Positions 11,340-21,754 of a stretch of DNA of 64,000 bases are shown here, piece by piece; position 1 is the stretch's first letter; each line of letters opens with the position of its first letter. The notes beneath the pieces were generated by a model that was not told where the DNA came from, ran no database searches, and saw nothing but the letters and a program-made list of their open reading frames with translations. Origin of the DNA: Phytophthora sp. 'mugwort' (lineage: Eukaryota > Oomycota > Peronosporomycetes > Peronosporales > Peronosporaceae); contig JAUCEF010000012.1 of assembly GCA_033558025.1 (NCBI GenBank), forward strand, positions 3,286,001 to 3,350,000, given 5' to 3'. The translations under genes were made by a program, and so were the position numbers.

Positions 11340-14300
11340 TGATCACAAGTCGTGATTAATTTTCTTCGCTGGCTCTCCTTCCTAGCTTGCCACAAATCTT
11401 CCCCCATTGGGCCGGCTTGAGGACGCACTGAAAGGGCCTGCCATAGAGTTGCTGCAGCTTGGATGATCAGGGTCACTTCGAGACGCCATGGCGAGATCTT
11501 CTGGCCGGTATTTATGTTTTACGCGCCATTAGTTTTCTCGTTCAGCTGCTCGCTGTACTTGGCGTTCTTTGTGTTGTTGTTACTGCTGCCAGTTCACGTT
11601 GACCACGCCGTCAAAGAGCATGTCTCTGCCAAACGCCGCTTGTCTGGGGGCCAACCCGGTCATGGTGTGGTGTTGTGCTCTCATCGCAAACACCATACTG
11701 ACAGCAAGTTTTTTTTTATTCCCCTTGTAGCGATCCGTTCTGTGTGGAGCTTGTTGTCCGGTGCGATGGGCACCTTCCACTATTTGATTGGGTTGTAATT
11801 CTTGGCCGTATTACGCCTCGCACCGGTTTGTAACTGCTCTCGAAATTATCCACGGAACTCGGGCCCTTGGTCGTAGATGCAGCATTCTGGTCTTGGGAAT
11901 CGAATACACCAGACTTGATCTACGATGCGCGCGTCCTTAGCGGTGGTTCCATCATCCATACTTGTGCTTTTGATCAAGCGGGTACTAGTGTCGATAATGG
12001 TCAAGGATCGCCACCGGTGTTCACTGCTGCCGAGAGGTCCGTGGTGTCTACCGCGAACTCGGCCAATGGGGGACGTCCACGGTCCTTACGGGGACTTTGC
12101 CATGCTTGTTTCGGTTGTCCTTCTCCGCCACATGCCCCACAATTGCGTACTCATTTGGCGAACCGGCTCCGGATCCCTGCCAGGATTCCCCGGACAGGTC
12201 AGTGCTGCCTTGAGCTACTGTCTCTCCCGGGTATACCGGCCATTCGTGGTACGTGTTCAACACTTTGAACACCCATCCGGGTGGTACAATCACTCGTCTC
12301 TTTGCTTTGCTGACTAGCACTGACGCGCTGTCAATCGCGCGCGTTGCAGACGTAGCACCTTCGTAGCGGATTGCTTGGCATTCTGTGGAAGCTTCCAGCG
12401 AACGCGGACTTAATATCTGGGCTCGACTTGTAGTGGACGCCGCGCCCGTGGCCAAGTCGCAACTCTCACGCACAGGTAGCCGCGATAGTGTATCTGCGAC
12501 CACGTTGTCCCTTCCTCGGATAGAATCCACTTCATGTCCAAACTCCTCAATCTCCAGTCGCCACTGCAGCATCTGCTTGACGTTGAAGGTGGATTGCATG
12601 GAATTCTTGCAATCAGTGAAGTCGCGGAGTTTGTGCCGCCATAATAGCGAACAAAACTAGCCCAGCATCTCCACCACGCTACGAAGCTTCTTTGGTTCGT
12701 CGTGTAGTGCTTCTGGCCTCCGGTGCATTTGGAGACCAGAACACTAGCGGGCTTCCCTGCTGCATAATGAATCCGCCCAGTTGCTTTGCCGAAGCGTCCG
12801 TGAACAAGTCTAAGACCTGTTTGAAAACGGGGTAGGTTAGGAGAGCTTGCTGCGCAGTCATCGTCTTGGCATTCTCAAACGCTTTTTCTTCGGTGTAGCC
12901 CCATTGGAATGGGTGCTCGTTGGACATCAATGCTGTTAGCAGGACCAGGGTCTCCGACCGCCCTTTCTGCAGGTATTTATAATCATTTATCGTTCCAATG
13001 AACTGGCGCAAGTCTCGGATGTTTGTTCTCTGGATTTTATCCAGAGTTGCTAGGGCGATACGAGTGCCAGTACTGATCACTATAGAAACGAATAGCTTGT
13101 ATATCTATATGCTTTTGCGTTATTATGTGCTCCAAAAAAATCCTTACATTACCTTTATGATTTGGTACCTGTATGGATTGCATAATATCCATTGTGAATG
13201 TTGCTTGAGGATTTTACGGTCAACCTTCCTGCAACAGAACAACGCGTATTTTAATTATGAAAGAACAAAGCTTCTTGGGACGGTAGCGCAAGAAAGTTTC
13301 TTTAATATGAAAGAACCAAAAGCTTCCCCTGGCATTTTAGTATTCGTTGTCATTCCTACATTGACCAGCCCAGAAGATACCATCTCACAATGGAAACTAA
13401 GCACAACAAGCAGGCTAAGCAAAATAATCAAGCAAATCACTGATATCGCTTCTGCAGCAACTTCAGCAAGCTCACGCAGCAGATCTGCGTGAAGAAACCG
13501 TCACCACGGTCGACGCTATGTGTATTCGGGTAGGAATCGAAGGATCCACTCGTGGTGTTTTTCGACTGAACGACTAAGCTTCATTTTCCAATCAAAAGGA
13601 CTACTAGAACGTTCAATGTCACGGTAACTCAGGTGCCACTCATACCAGCCTTCGCGATCACTAGCGACAAGTGTCAAGGACTAACGGTAACAAAAGAAAC
13701 GGTTCTGGGGCCATTGCGACATCCAACACGCCACAATCCATAGCGGTCCTCGTTCTACGTTGCGTTGACGCGAGTGAAAACAATGAAGCAGCTATTTTCA
13801 TGGAGCCGCTGACATTAGAGTTCCTGCAATACTTCAGACCGACAGACGAGGCCCTGGCAGAAACCGCGGGCTTGTTCGAGATGGAACGAAGTCATAACAC
13901 TACATAAAAATCCAGAGCTTCTCCGTGCCTTGACATGGCTTAGTGAGGTTGGCTAGCCAGCCGCATGATTGCCTCAACCTTGCTTGGAATTGCTTTTGCT
14001 TTGGTGCTCACGCGAAACCCGAGGTATTCCACTTCCTTCACACAAACCCTACTCTCCTTGCATGTACAAACGCGGCCCAGCGCTTACGATCCTCTCGGAC
14101 ACAGTCTACAAGTGAGTCAAGTGCACTTCATAGGAACCGATAGCACCAGGGGTCGTCGAGGTAAGTCCGCACAAATGGTAACGCCCAATAGCTGCTGCAT
14201 CACTGCCTGAAATTCGCCAAGTGCCGTGTTCACACACATGGATAATCGGCAGTATTGGTACTTCTCCACGGCAAAACTAACCCCGTCTATGGGCGGCTTT

Positions 14301-14721
14301 CATCGGCGATCACTCGGCTGTAGCATCCCATTACTAGTCCAATACATCGACTTAAATCGAACGCGGCAACTGGCGAATCAAGTCCTGCAACTGTTTAAAG
14401 AGTAGTATTGCGCTCGATACACTTTTTCAGTTTCCGAAAGTCCGAAAGAAACCGTACCGATCCATGTTTTGGCAATCAATAACGCCGATGATGCCCAGGG
14501 TGAATCCTTATCTGGTTACACACCTCCAGCTCCACCAGTCTGTTCCTGTTCACTTCGTTTCGAACCGCTTCTCGTTTGCTCCACGGGAATCGGTAATGTC
14601 GCTGTGAAACGGGTTTGCTTCCTTCCTTCACAGGCAATCGGTACGGTTCAAGATCGAGCGCCCCCACCTTCTGCTGGAACACCTCTGTAAAGGAGCGGAT
14701 TAGCTCGAGCAGTTTATCCAT
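11340..14721 (-). pseudogene. Ty3/gypsy pol relic (RT, RNase H, integrase)
   Basis: Pieces of one polyprotein lie in order on the minus strand. The reverse-transcriptase entry region is at 14721-14476 (HYRFPWSKREAVRNEV). The gypsy RNase H start is at 13080-12679 (LLTYPVFKQVLDLFTDAS, KQLGGFIMQQ), and its end at 12599-12400 (WRLEIEEFG, VADTLSRLP). The integrase C-terminal part is at 11780-11580 (MTGLAPRQAAFGRDMLFD). The RT palm expected between 14476 and 13080 is missing; unrelated sequence with short ORFs fills the gap. A 60-bp stretch near 11340-11395 resembles 15875-15930 in the same direction and may mark element ends. The relic is heavily broken. Confidence 0.75.
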
Positions 14722-14750
14722 TGCTCGTTTGTGATATATTCATTTGGTAT

Positions 14751-15985
14751 CTACGCTGTTAAGTTAAGTTCTTTCTCTATGGCATCCAGAATTCGCTCCG
14801 TACGATCTTCTTCAATATAACTTCTACCGCCGTTCTTCTTAATGACGCCGGCTGGTGCCGAAGAAACCCTTACTTCTTCTTGACCTCCCATTGTTAACGT
14901 TACTCCGCCCAACGACATTCTCTCGAAATGTAGTCGGTCGTCATACTTGCTGCTGAAAAGTCCGTCCGAGGACCGCGGAGTAGGTTCTCCACTATCCTGC
15001 ATCTCTGTTGGCAGACGCGCTTATCCGTAAAATCCGGGAGCCCCATCGGGGGTGCGATCTCCTCGGCAGTTCGTTGGACTTCCCCATTCACATTCCGTTG
15101 CTCGGTGCGAGCGCCTTCCGCACTAAACCAAGACACCACTTCTTGTGTCGCAAGAGAGTGCACAGCTCCCGTTGTTTGTGCCGTGGGCGCTTCCAGATGA
15201 CTTCTACTAGCGGCGGTGGCAACGACAACTGCCAGTAATCTTCTGCCAACGTCTGAGCCGCTGCTCCGTGATCCCATGCTTCGGTGGGCCAACATCTCAG
15301 GGGTACTGACGTCCAAATCGGCTGATTTGCGGCGGCCACTATCGTGACTTGCACAATCGGCTCACCCCTTTGTTTCTTTGTGCCGCACGTCATCTCCAAT
15401 TTCACTTCCATCCCGCTCGACCGAGGTCGAAAGTCCGGGGACCCGAGTTTCCAAGTCACATTTCTTCGGTATGATTATTCCACACATTACCCTTTGACCT
15501 ACAGAACCTGCAGCCTGCTCCCGCCTCAACTTGCCGTTTCTTACCCGTTGCTGGCTGCTCATTGTTCGCCGTTTTGGGTTTCTCACCCGCTTCCTATTTT
15601 TCAACGTACCCGCTTTCCCTTTTTCATTTTCCTTCACCAGCTGTTGTTGTTCAAACCGATCAGCTTGACGATAGCGGGCTTTAAGCGAGCGGGCGGTTCG
15701 TCCACTAAGACCGTTGTGGTCTCACGGACCCCTGCCGACTCCGAAGCATCCCGACGCTGTAATATCGGCATTGCGTTCCTACTCCCATCGGCTCTCCATC
15801 TTCCGGCATCAGTCACAGTTTCAGCGTCAAAAGGTTTCGAACTGGCCTCCACTGTCATACTGGGAGTTTTCATAGATTGGCCCACAAGTCGTGAATCATC
15901 TTTTTCGCTGGCTCTACTTCTTAGCTTTTCACAACAAGCATATCATATCTGTAGAGCTCTTACATTTTTCAACAATCGCTAACGG
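14751..15985 (-). pseudogene. Possible gag region of the same gypsy relic
   Basis: Three overlapping minus-strand ORFs (15885-15634, 15637-15362, 15316-14751 in mixed frames) encode Arg/Ser/Thr-rich, low-complexity protein. It lies directly upstream of the RT fragment in the same orientation. That position fits a degraded gag, but I see no zinc knuckle or protease motif. It could also be non-coding LTR or leader sequence. Confidence 0.3.
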
Positions 15986-16215
15986 AAATCATTCATGTTT
16001 CTTCGTGGGTGAGGAGTGGCTGGTTGCGCACTACAAAGGAGCTTTCGAAATGCTCTAGCCTATTTCTCTATCTCTGCCGCGATCGGGAAACCGTATATTG
16101 CCGTTGCCCTTTTACCTCTTCGAGGTCTTGGTCCGTTTCAAAACCGACCATTTCCAACAATCGCTAACGAGTGGGGAAATCATTCATGTTTCTTCGTCGG
16201 TGAGGTGTGGCGGCA
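15960..16215. repeat. Short direct repeat, about 190 bp apart
   Basis: CAACAATCGCTAACG followed by GAAATCATTCATGTTTCTTC occurs near 15968-16010 and again near 16154-16205, with small gaps. It sits between the gypsy relic and the tyrosine-recombinase relic and may be LTR debris. Confidence 0.5.
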
Positions 16216-16310
16216 CCCCTTAATCAATCCGATGCTGCTCGGCCACGAAGGAAATAATTGTCGATGTGGAATCAACTTCTGCAGCAGCCGACCAGTTCAG
16301 CACATGAGTT

Positions 16311-17160
16311 TTAATAGTTTAAAGAACCTTTGGCTGTCAACACGGGATATTCTTCAAAAGCGCTAGATAGCCACCGACCCATGACCTTGATTGCAAGCCG
16401 GTCCGCACATGCGTTTAATAGCGCCGTTGCACCGCCAACCCGAACCTAGTGTGTGGAAAAACGAGCAGGATCCATGTTGCATTCTTGGGCGGCTCTCTTG
16501 ATCGTTGTAGCCATATCCTTTGCTGAAATACCTGATCCAGTGTATGTAGAAAGTGTCGGTTGTTCCGGTGCAGTACTAAACGCTCTGGCACCCTTGATGA
16601 TCCATCGCGCTGCAGAAACTGGGCAAATGACCTTGTCACCAGACTTATCATGAAATCTGACTTTCTCGCGGCCATACTGGTTATTTTCGCTCCCATAAGC
16701 GCTATCCCAACTCGTTGGGCCTTGAGCGGCTTACACTGTCTGCCCGCCCCGTCGAAGAATGAAATATCCTAAAGTTTCAGCACGCCAGCGTGGTGCTGAC
16801 GTCGGATGTACAGGTACTCCGGTCTCCGCAACAGGAAAACTTGTCCAAGCAGTAGCCCACCCCATAGCAAGCGAACGCGGTCATGCTGCAGGTCCAATCT
16901 GCGGTAAGTCACGTGCAGTAGCTGGACCAAAAGCGGATACTGCTTGGCAACAGGCGATGTAAACCGCCGAATTCCTCGTAGCAGGATAGCATGACTGACG
17001 TTTACGCCGGGGTCATACCCCGCATTGTTTCGATGTACCATCTCACGGCACACACCTTGGAGCAAATTGTCGTGTAGGTGTTACCGGTTCCTACTCTGTT
17101 CATTTCAAACCTCCAGAGATACACTGCGAAATCCCCTAGTTCTGCGGCATTTGCGTTCAT
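16311..17160 (-). pseudogene. Tyrosine recombinase relic (Crypton-like)
   Basis: Tyrosine recombinases of Crypton and related elements integrate DNA through a covalent tyrosine link. From 17160 leftwards there is an N-terminal helical region (ELGDFAVYLWRFE). After a frameshift near 17030 comes a core with HRNNAGYDP, LLRGIRRFTSP, YRRLDL and LLWGGLLLGQVFLLRRPEYL. After another break comes YGREKVRFHDKSGDKV. The C-terminal catalytic part has the H-x-x-R box interrupted by TAG (H-stop-VR, 16446-16448), then GGATALLNACADRLAIKVMG, RWLSSAFEEYPV and a stop at 16311. The R of box I, H-x-x-R and the terminal Tyr region are in the expected order. Frameshifts and the amber stop make it inactive. It could instead belong to a DIRS-like element. 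Confidence 0.75.
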
Positions 17161-19506
17161 ATCATTTTCAGGCAGCCAGTACGAACATGTGACGACTTGA
17201 GTGGAGTTATATAAACGAATGGTTTTCGAAATCTTAAACTACATGTCTGTAGTATATACTATATATCATACGGTACGTATGCCGCTCCTGTGCTTCCGTT
17301 GGCCCCTCGTCTATGCGCCGCCCCTGTGTGGAATCGACGTGCGTTTCTGAGATCCGGATCACTTTAAGCTTCCTGAAAACAAATCTTAAAGTAGCTCTTC
17401 GCCGTAGCCATGAAATGGACGAAAACGGCAGCGTTCACAATCCTTCCCTGCTACACGCCAATTTAGTAGCTGTGCAAGCTAATAATTCATCAAACCTAAT
17501 ACGTTGAGTCATCCACCGATTTTCGCTCCCATGTTCTTTGTATAGAAAGTCACTGCTCTAATTGCTAATAAGTTGTTGTCCTTATACGAATATCCACAGA
17601 AGGTATTAAATTGGCGAGGGGGATCTGTACATCGGTTTTCCTGAGGAGGTCCTGGTAAATTTGCGGAGAGACGAGCGCTCAATGTTGGAGCAGCCGCGGC
17701 CGCATGAGTTGCGCAAGTCCGGACAGAGCCTCTAGTCGTCGTAGGGCCGACACGGCCACGACCATTGCGGTCTTGTTGCACACCAACTTGGTCACCGTGA
17801 GGGAGCCGTATGATACCTACCCGTTCATGCACGCGGCAATATATTTAATAAACATGGTAATGAACGATACTGACAAAGGCAATGCGCTGAACACATATCA
17901 CAGCCGATTATTAATACCTGTTACATAGGTGGGAAGAAAAGTATTCGTAGCATACCGGACAAGAGTTTCCTGCACGTTTTCTTCGTGCTAATGAGACTGC
18001 ACGCCACGCACTCGTCTCGTCTGCCCCTGGTCTGTTTCAAGCCGGGACAATGTTTTGCGCTGGAGCGTTGACACTGTCGAGGTAGCAGCACTCGAAACAT
18101 TCGTCATGTTTCCAGAATGACGGCAATAATTCGAAATGTGAATCTCGCTTTCTATGCCGTAATGTTCTCTGCGTTCAAAGCTATTGGAGCGCCGACAAAT
18201 TCGCCGCCAAATAACAGCGTGTCGGCCACAAAGGCTCTGAGACAGTTAGTGATTCCCCGGCAGCGCTCGGCCAGCTCCATCTTCTTCCAGTACTAAAAAA
18301 TAACCGCTGCGCTCTCGGCCGAGAAGCCAACGCTTGGGCCACATTACGTCGCGTGAGGGATATTACCTTCGCTTCTCCAATGGGTTTTAACTGGTCCCGA
18401 CAGATGATAGTTCAGACTCCGACAGGCAAGTTGTCGAGACAACCACGGATTTGTTGTCTGTATCCTGTTTTTCTAATGCTTGATAACTAAGAACATCATA
18501 ACGAGGTAATCCTCTCGCTGTGATATCCTAGATTGCGATACATTCCATGTAGTGATATAAGACAGGATCAGAGACATACAAGACCACCTCTATCCACTGG
18601 TTAACGGCTTGTGGTACAAAAATGCAAATTCTTACTAACAGAGCAGCACACTAAGTCGATGGTCCGTTTCCATGTCGACAGTCCGTTCCACCAGGATGAC
18701 CGAGTCCAGCGTTGACTTCTGTTGTTTGGGCCCCATAGCGCGTCCAAACTCCTCTCTAAATACTCATTGCCCTGTTCGAAGCCCCCATATCGCTCTATAA
18801 CCCCCCAACGCATCTACACTAACAAAAGCTGCGCGATCCATTAAAGTCGTTCCTTCAATCTTGTGGACAGCATTTCCGGGTATGTCCCCAGCAGCCACAT
18901 CTTCCTCGTCTTTACGGTTTGCATCATCAATTTCTAGCACACTGGCGTCGATTCAAAGCTGCGGAAGTCCTCGTCCGCTAGGATGTTCTCTTCTGGTAGG
19001 TTTAACAAATTGCCCCCCCCCCCCCCCACACACACACTCACATCGAGCTCTACGCCACGTCGGTGTTTAATGATCTTTGCAGATCAGGGGTTGAGCGAGC
19101 TCAGAACATATGCAAGACACTAACTACATAACTACAACAAAAAATTAGTAAAGGCTTGATCAAATTCATGGATGCGTGTTTTCAGGTCTCACAGGAAATG
19201 ACATTAAAGGGACCATTCGCGCTTCGCTTGACTTGGCGCCACTCGCCCCGCGGTTCGCGTTTCGCTCGCGCTATGGAGATTGTACGTTGGGTTTGTGTAA
19301 TGCGCGAGGAGATCGGCGCTGGGCCCGCCTTCGCAAATACCGCGCGGCCCTGCTTCGCGGGCTACCCGCACGGGCTTGCTATGGCTACGCGCATCCGCTT
19401 GCCTTCGTGCCCGGTTATGAACCAACTGCGTCGTCCCTCCCTATCGGCGTTTTCCGAGCATTATGCGGAGCTGCGTCCGATTTCTGCTGGTGTTTGGTAT
19501 TTCCCT
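17161..19506. other. No recognisable gene
   Basis: Several ORFs of 60-110 residues occur, none with a domain I recognise. Two plus-strand stretches near 17440-17480 and 17770-17930 share a short similar peptide (LLHANLVAV and LLHTNLVTV), which may be remains of one decayed coding unit. A 15-base C run (19013-19027) followed by CA repeats is simple sequence. Confidence 0.4.
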
Positions 19507-19641
19507 AGCCAGGATCGATTTGAGATTTGCCGTAGTGCTGCTAGCCAGGATCGATTTGAGATTTGCCGTAGTGCTGCTAGCCAGGATCGATTTGAGATTT
19601 GCCGTATGCTGCTAGCCAGGATCGATTTGGGATTTGCTGTA
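19507..19641 (+). repeat. 36-bp tandem repeat upstream of the RXLR gene
   Basis: Three and three-quarter copies start at 19507, 19543, 19579 and 19614. Units 1 and 2 are identical, unit 3 lacks one base, and unit 4 has drifted. Each unit carries CCAGGATCGATTTGAGATTT. The array ends 134 bp before the effector start codon, so it lies in the probable promoter. Its regulatory role is a guess. Confidence 0.9.
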
Positions 19642-19687
19642 ATCAAGGCTGTAAGCCAGCTCATACTAGAGCCTCTTAGCGGTCCAC

Positions 19688-19694
19688 TTCACTT
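19688..19694 (+). promoter_or_regulatory. Possible initiator of the RXLR gene
   Basis: TTCACTT fits the loose oomycete initiator pattern (TCA followed by pyrimidines) and lies 82 bp before the ATG at 19776, a normal distance. The motif is short and could occur by chance. Confidence 0.25.
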
Positions 19695-19775
19695 GTCAAC
19701 TTCCAACCAACACAACAACACAAGTTATCCAGAAAAGGATTTCACGCAGCGAGCTACTCTACACCGCTGCCTGCT

Positions 19776-20447
19776 ATGCGTCCGTATAATTGCATGTTGT
19801 TGGCGCTTGCCTTCATCTTCGCCTTGAGCAGTGCCATTTCAGCTCAAGCACCTGCGCCGGCTGATTCGCTCACTGTTCCCAGCAACAACGAGAACGGCAT
19901 CCGTTTCCTGCGCGCCGTCGATGTGGATTCTATTGACGACAATGAGAAGGATGAAGAGGACAGAATATTCGGTTTGGAGGGTCTTGCGAACAAATTGTCG
20001 TCCATGACGTTGAATTCGGCAGCCAAGCGAGCGGGAACCGCAGAAGAGAAGCTACTGGCTCGGCAAACACAAGCAGAGGAGAAACTCAAGAAAACCTTAG
20101 ACAATGCTATGAAAAAGAAGCAAGAAAACCTGGCCAAAGCACAGCAAAAGATTGAGGCACATCAAGCTAAAGCTCAGCTGAAGCTGGAAACGCATCAAGC
20201 TAAAGCACTGGCAAAATTGGATAAGCTGCAGGCCAGCCAGATCGCGAAGAAAGCCGAAGAGATTGCCAATAAAGACAAGAGGTACAACCGGTGGCTTTAT
20301 AAAAATGAAACCCCGGAGACTGTGTACAAGAAACTGGGCCTCAAGAAACTCGCGAAAAAGGGCGAAGACCCAACCAAGAGTCCGAAATTCGAGCATTACG
20401 AGAACTATTTGTTCATCTACTACAATCGCTACCCGAATCTCCTGTAG
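19776..20447 (+). CDS. Secreted RXLR effector
   Basis: RXLR effectors are secreted by oomycetes and act inside plant cells. The 223-residue protein has a signal peptide at about residues 1-23 (hydrophobic core LLALAFIFAL, likely cut after AISA). It has an RFLR motif at 43-46 and an acidic DEEDR at 59-63 in the dEER position, all at the usual spacing. Residues about 85-165 are a Lys/Ala/Gln/Glu-rich helix with repeats of EAHQAKAQLK type, probably coiled coil. The C-terminal part has YNRWLYKNETPETVYKKLGL and then a tyrosine-rich YENYLFIYYNRY, which resembles a W/Y effector module. No intron is needed. The only in-frame ATG near the signal peptide is at 19776. The plant target cannot be told from sequence. 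Confidence 0.92.
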   Translation: MRPYNCMLLALAFIFALSSAISAQAPAPADSLTVPSNNENGIRFLRAVDVDSIDDNEKDEEDRIFGLEGLANKLSSMTLNSAAKRAGTAEEKLLARQTQAEEKLKKTLDNAMKKKQENLAKAQQKIEAHQAKAQLKLETHQAKALAKLDKLQASQIAKKAEEIANKDKRYNRWLYKNETPETVYKKLGLKKLAKKGEDPTKSPKFEHYENYLFIYYNRYPNLL

Positions 20448-21754
20448 CCGGAACCCTGAACGGCGTAACTTCAAGCGGACACGATCGGCAACAGTTAACG
20501 CAATATACCGTTGTTTTAAACACATTTTCGTATTACGCAACGAACAGGCACATAGCGATCGAATTGAGATGTAATTTACCCATATCAGGTGCCGATTGTT
20601 CCATCAATGCAGCCGTATCAAGGACGAAGAGGTTGTATCTTTTTTATTATACGTAACATGCGAATCACCTTCAGCCTGGCGACTCGCCAGTGGCGAACTT
20701 GTCCACCTATACACCTTATATGGCGAGCTTCAGCGGCCGTTCATAGGGGCTCCGATATTTTTACTTAAAGTATTGTACATGTACATACTGTAGCTCGATT
20801 ACAAGAAGAAGGATTTGTGCCTGGGAGTGTCATCTCTTCGGGTCCCAATCAGGGAACCCTTACAGGAATATATTGTTATTTTAGCGTATCAACTATTTAC
20901 TATAAGCTGATTTACTGCAATTTACGTTTTATGAATTTGATGTATTTAGCCACAATATTTATTTCGGACGCTTTGACACATACCGATAGCCTAGCTCATT
21001 ATACGATTTCCTACAGCCTCCCTACTCCAATCTCGACCGCAAACCATGGCCGACACGCTCCTATCCCCGCCGTGCTCGACGAGCAAGGCCACGTCTAAGC
21101 AGATCGCCTGTTTACTGATAATGTATTGACTTGTCATCGATATTTAGCTATTATTTGTCTTGATTCAAGCAACACCTCACGCTACTTATTGTTGTATTTC
21201 ATAGTAATACGTATTATAAATGATATTTTCGGGTTCCCTGATCCCAACATCAGGACGATCAGTCCTCGATCGCCTTCATAGCACGAGCAAGGATGAACTT
21301 TGCTGATGTCGTAACGACCGTTGTGCTATCTCATTTAGTGTTTACGACCAAGTTACCAAGTCACGCAGTCCGAGCGAACCTCCTCCAGCCACTCTTACTA
21401 AACAAAGCAATATTGCAAGGTGGATGGAGGCGCGTGCACTTCAAGTTCCTGTTCATTGACCACCATCTGGAAATATAGGTATGGATCTTGTCGATTCTTC
21501 AGCGCAATTTTAATTAAAAAGCTATACAACGAACTACTGAATAACGTCGTCAATAATCTGTGGTGATGGGCGGTAGGATCGCGTCGGATCTCTTCGCCTT
21601 ATGCCGCAAAGTTACCGGTATGCGGACCTGAACGCTAAGCCTTCATAATCACATATATCATGATCATAACCCATAAACTATATAAATTATCGGTAGTCGA
21701 TATCATGTATCGGACACCGCGATCATACTACGAAATCGCTCGAAGGCAAGCAAG
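20448..21754. other. AT-rich intergenic region
   Basis: The 1.3 kb between the effector and the C2 protein has no ORF with a known domain. It contains the MITE-like element at 20848-21242. Confidence 0.5.
20848..21242. repeat. MITE-like element with 12-bp terminal repeats
   Basis: ATCAGGGAACCC at 20848-20859 is matched by its exact reverse complement at 21231-21242. Both ends are flanked on the outside by CCCA (20844-20847 and 21243-21246), which could be a target-site duplication. The 395-bp interior is AT-rich and non-coding, as expected of a non-autonomous DNA transposon. Confidence 0.55.

Noticed and set aside
12998..13492. 164-codon plus-strand ORF in the gap of the gypsy relic
   Set aside because: It has no recognisable domain, and it begins over the antisense RNase H coding sequence. 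It is probably unrelated filler sequence.
19507..19641. 36-bp repeats as a CRISPR array
   Set aside because: The units are directly adjacent with no spacers, and the sequence is eukaryotic.
19156..19827. 223-codon ORF across the tandem repeat
   Set aside because: Its openness comes from the 36-bp repeat, a multiple of three. It has no domain and overlaps the effector start in another frame.
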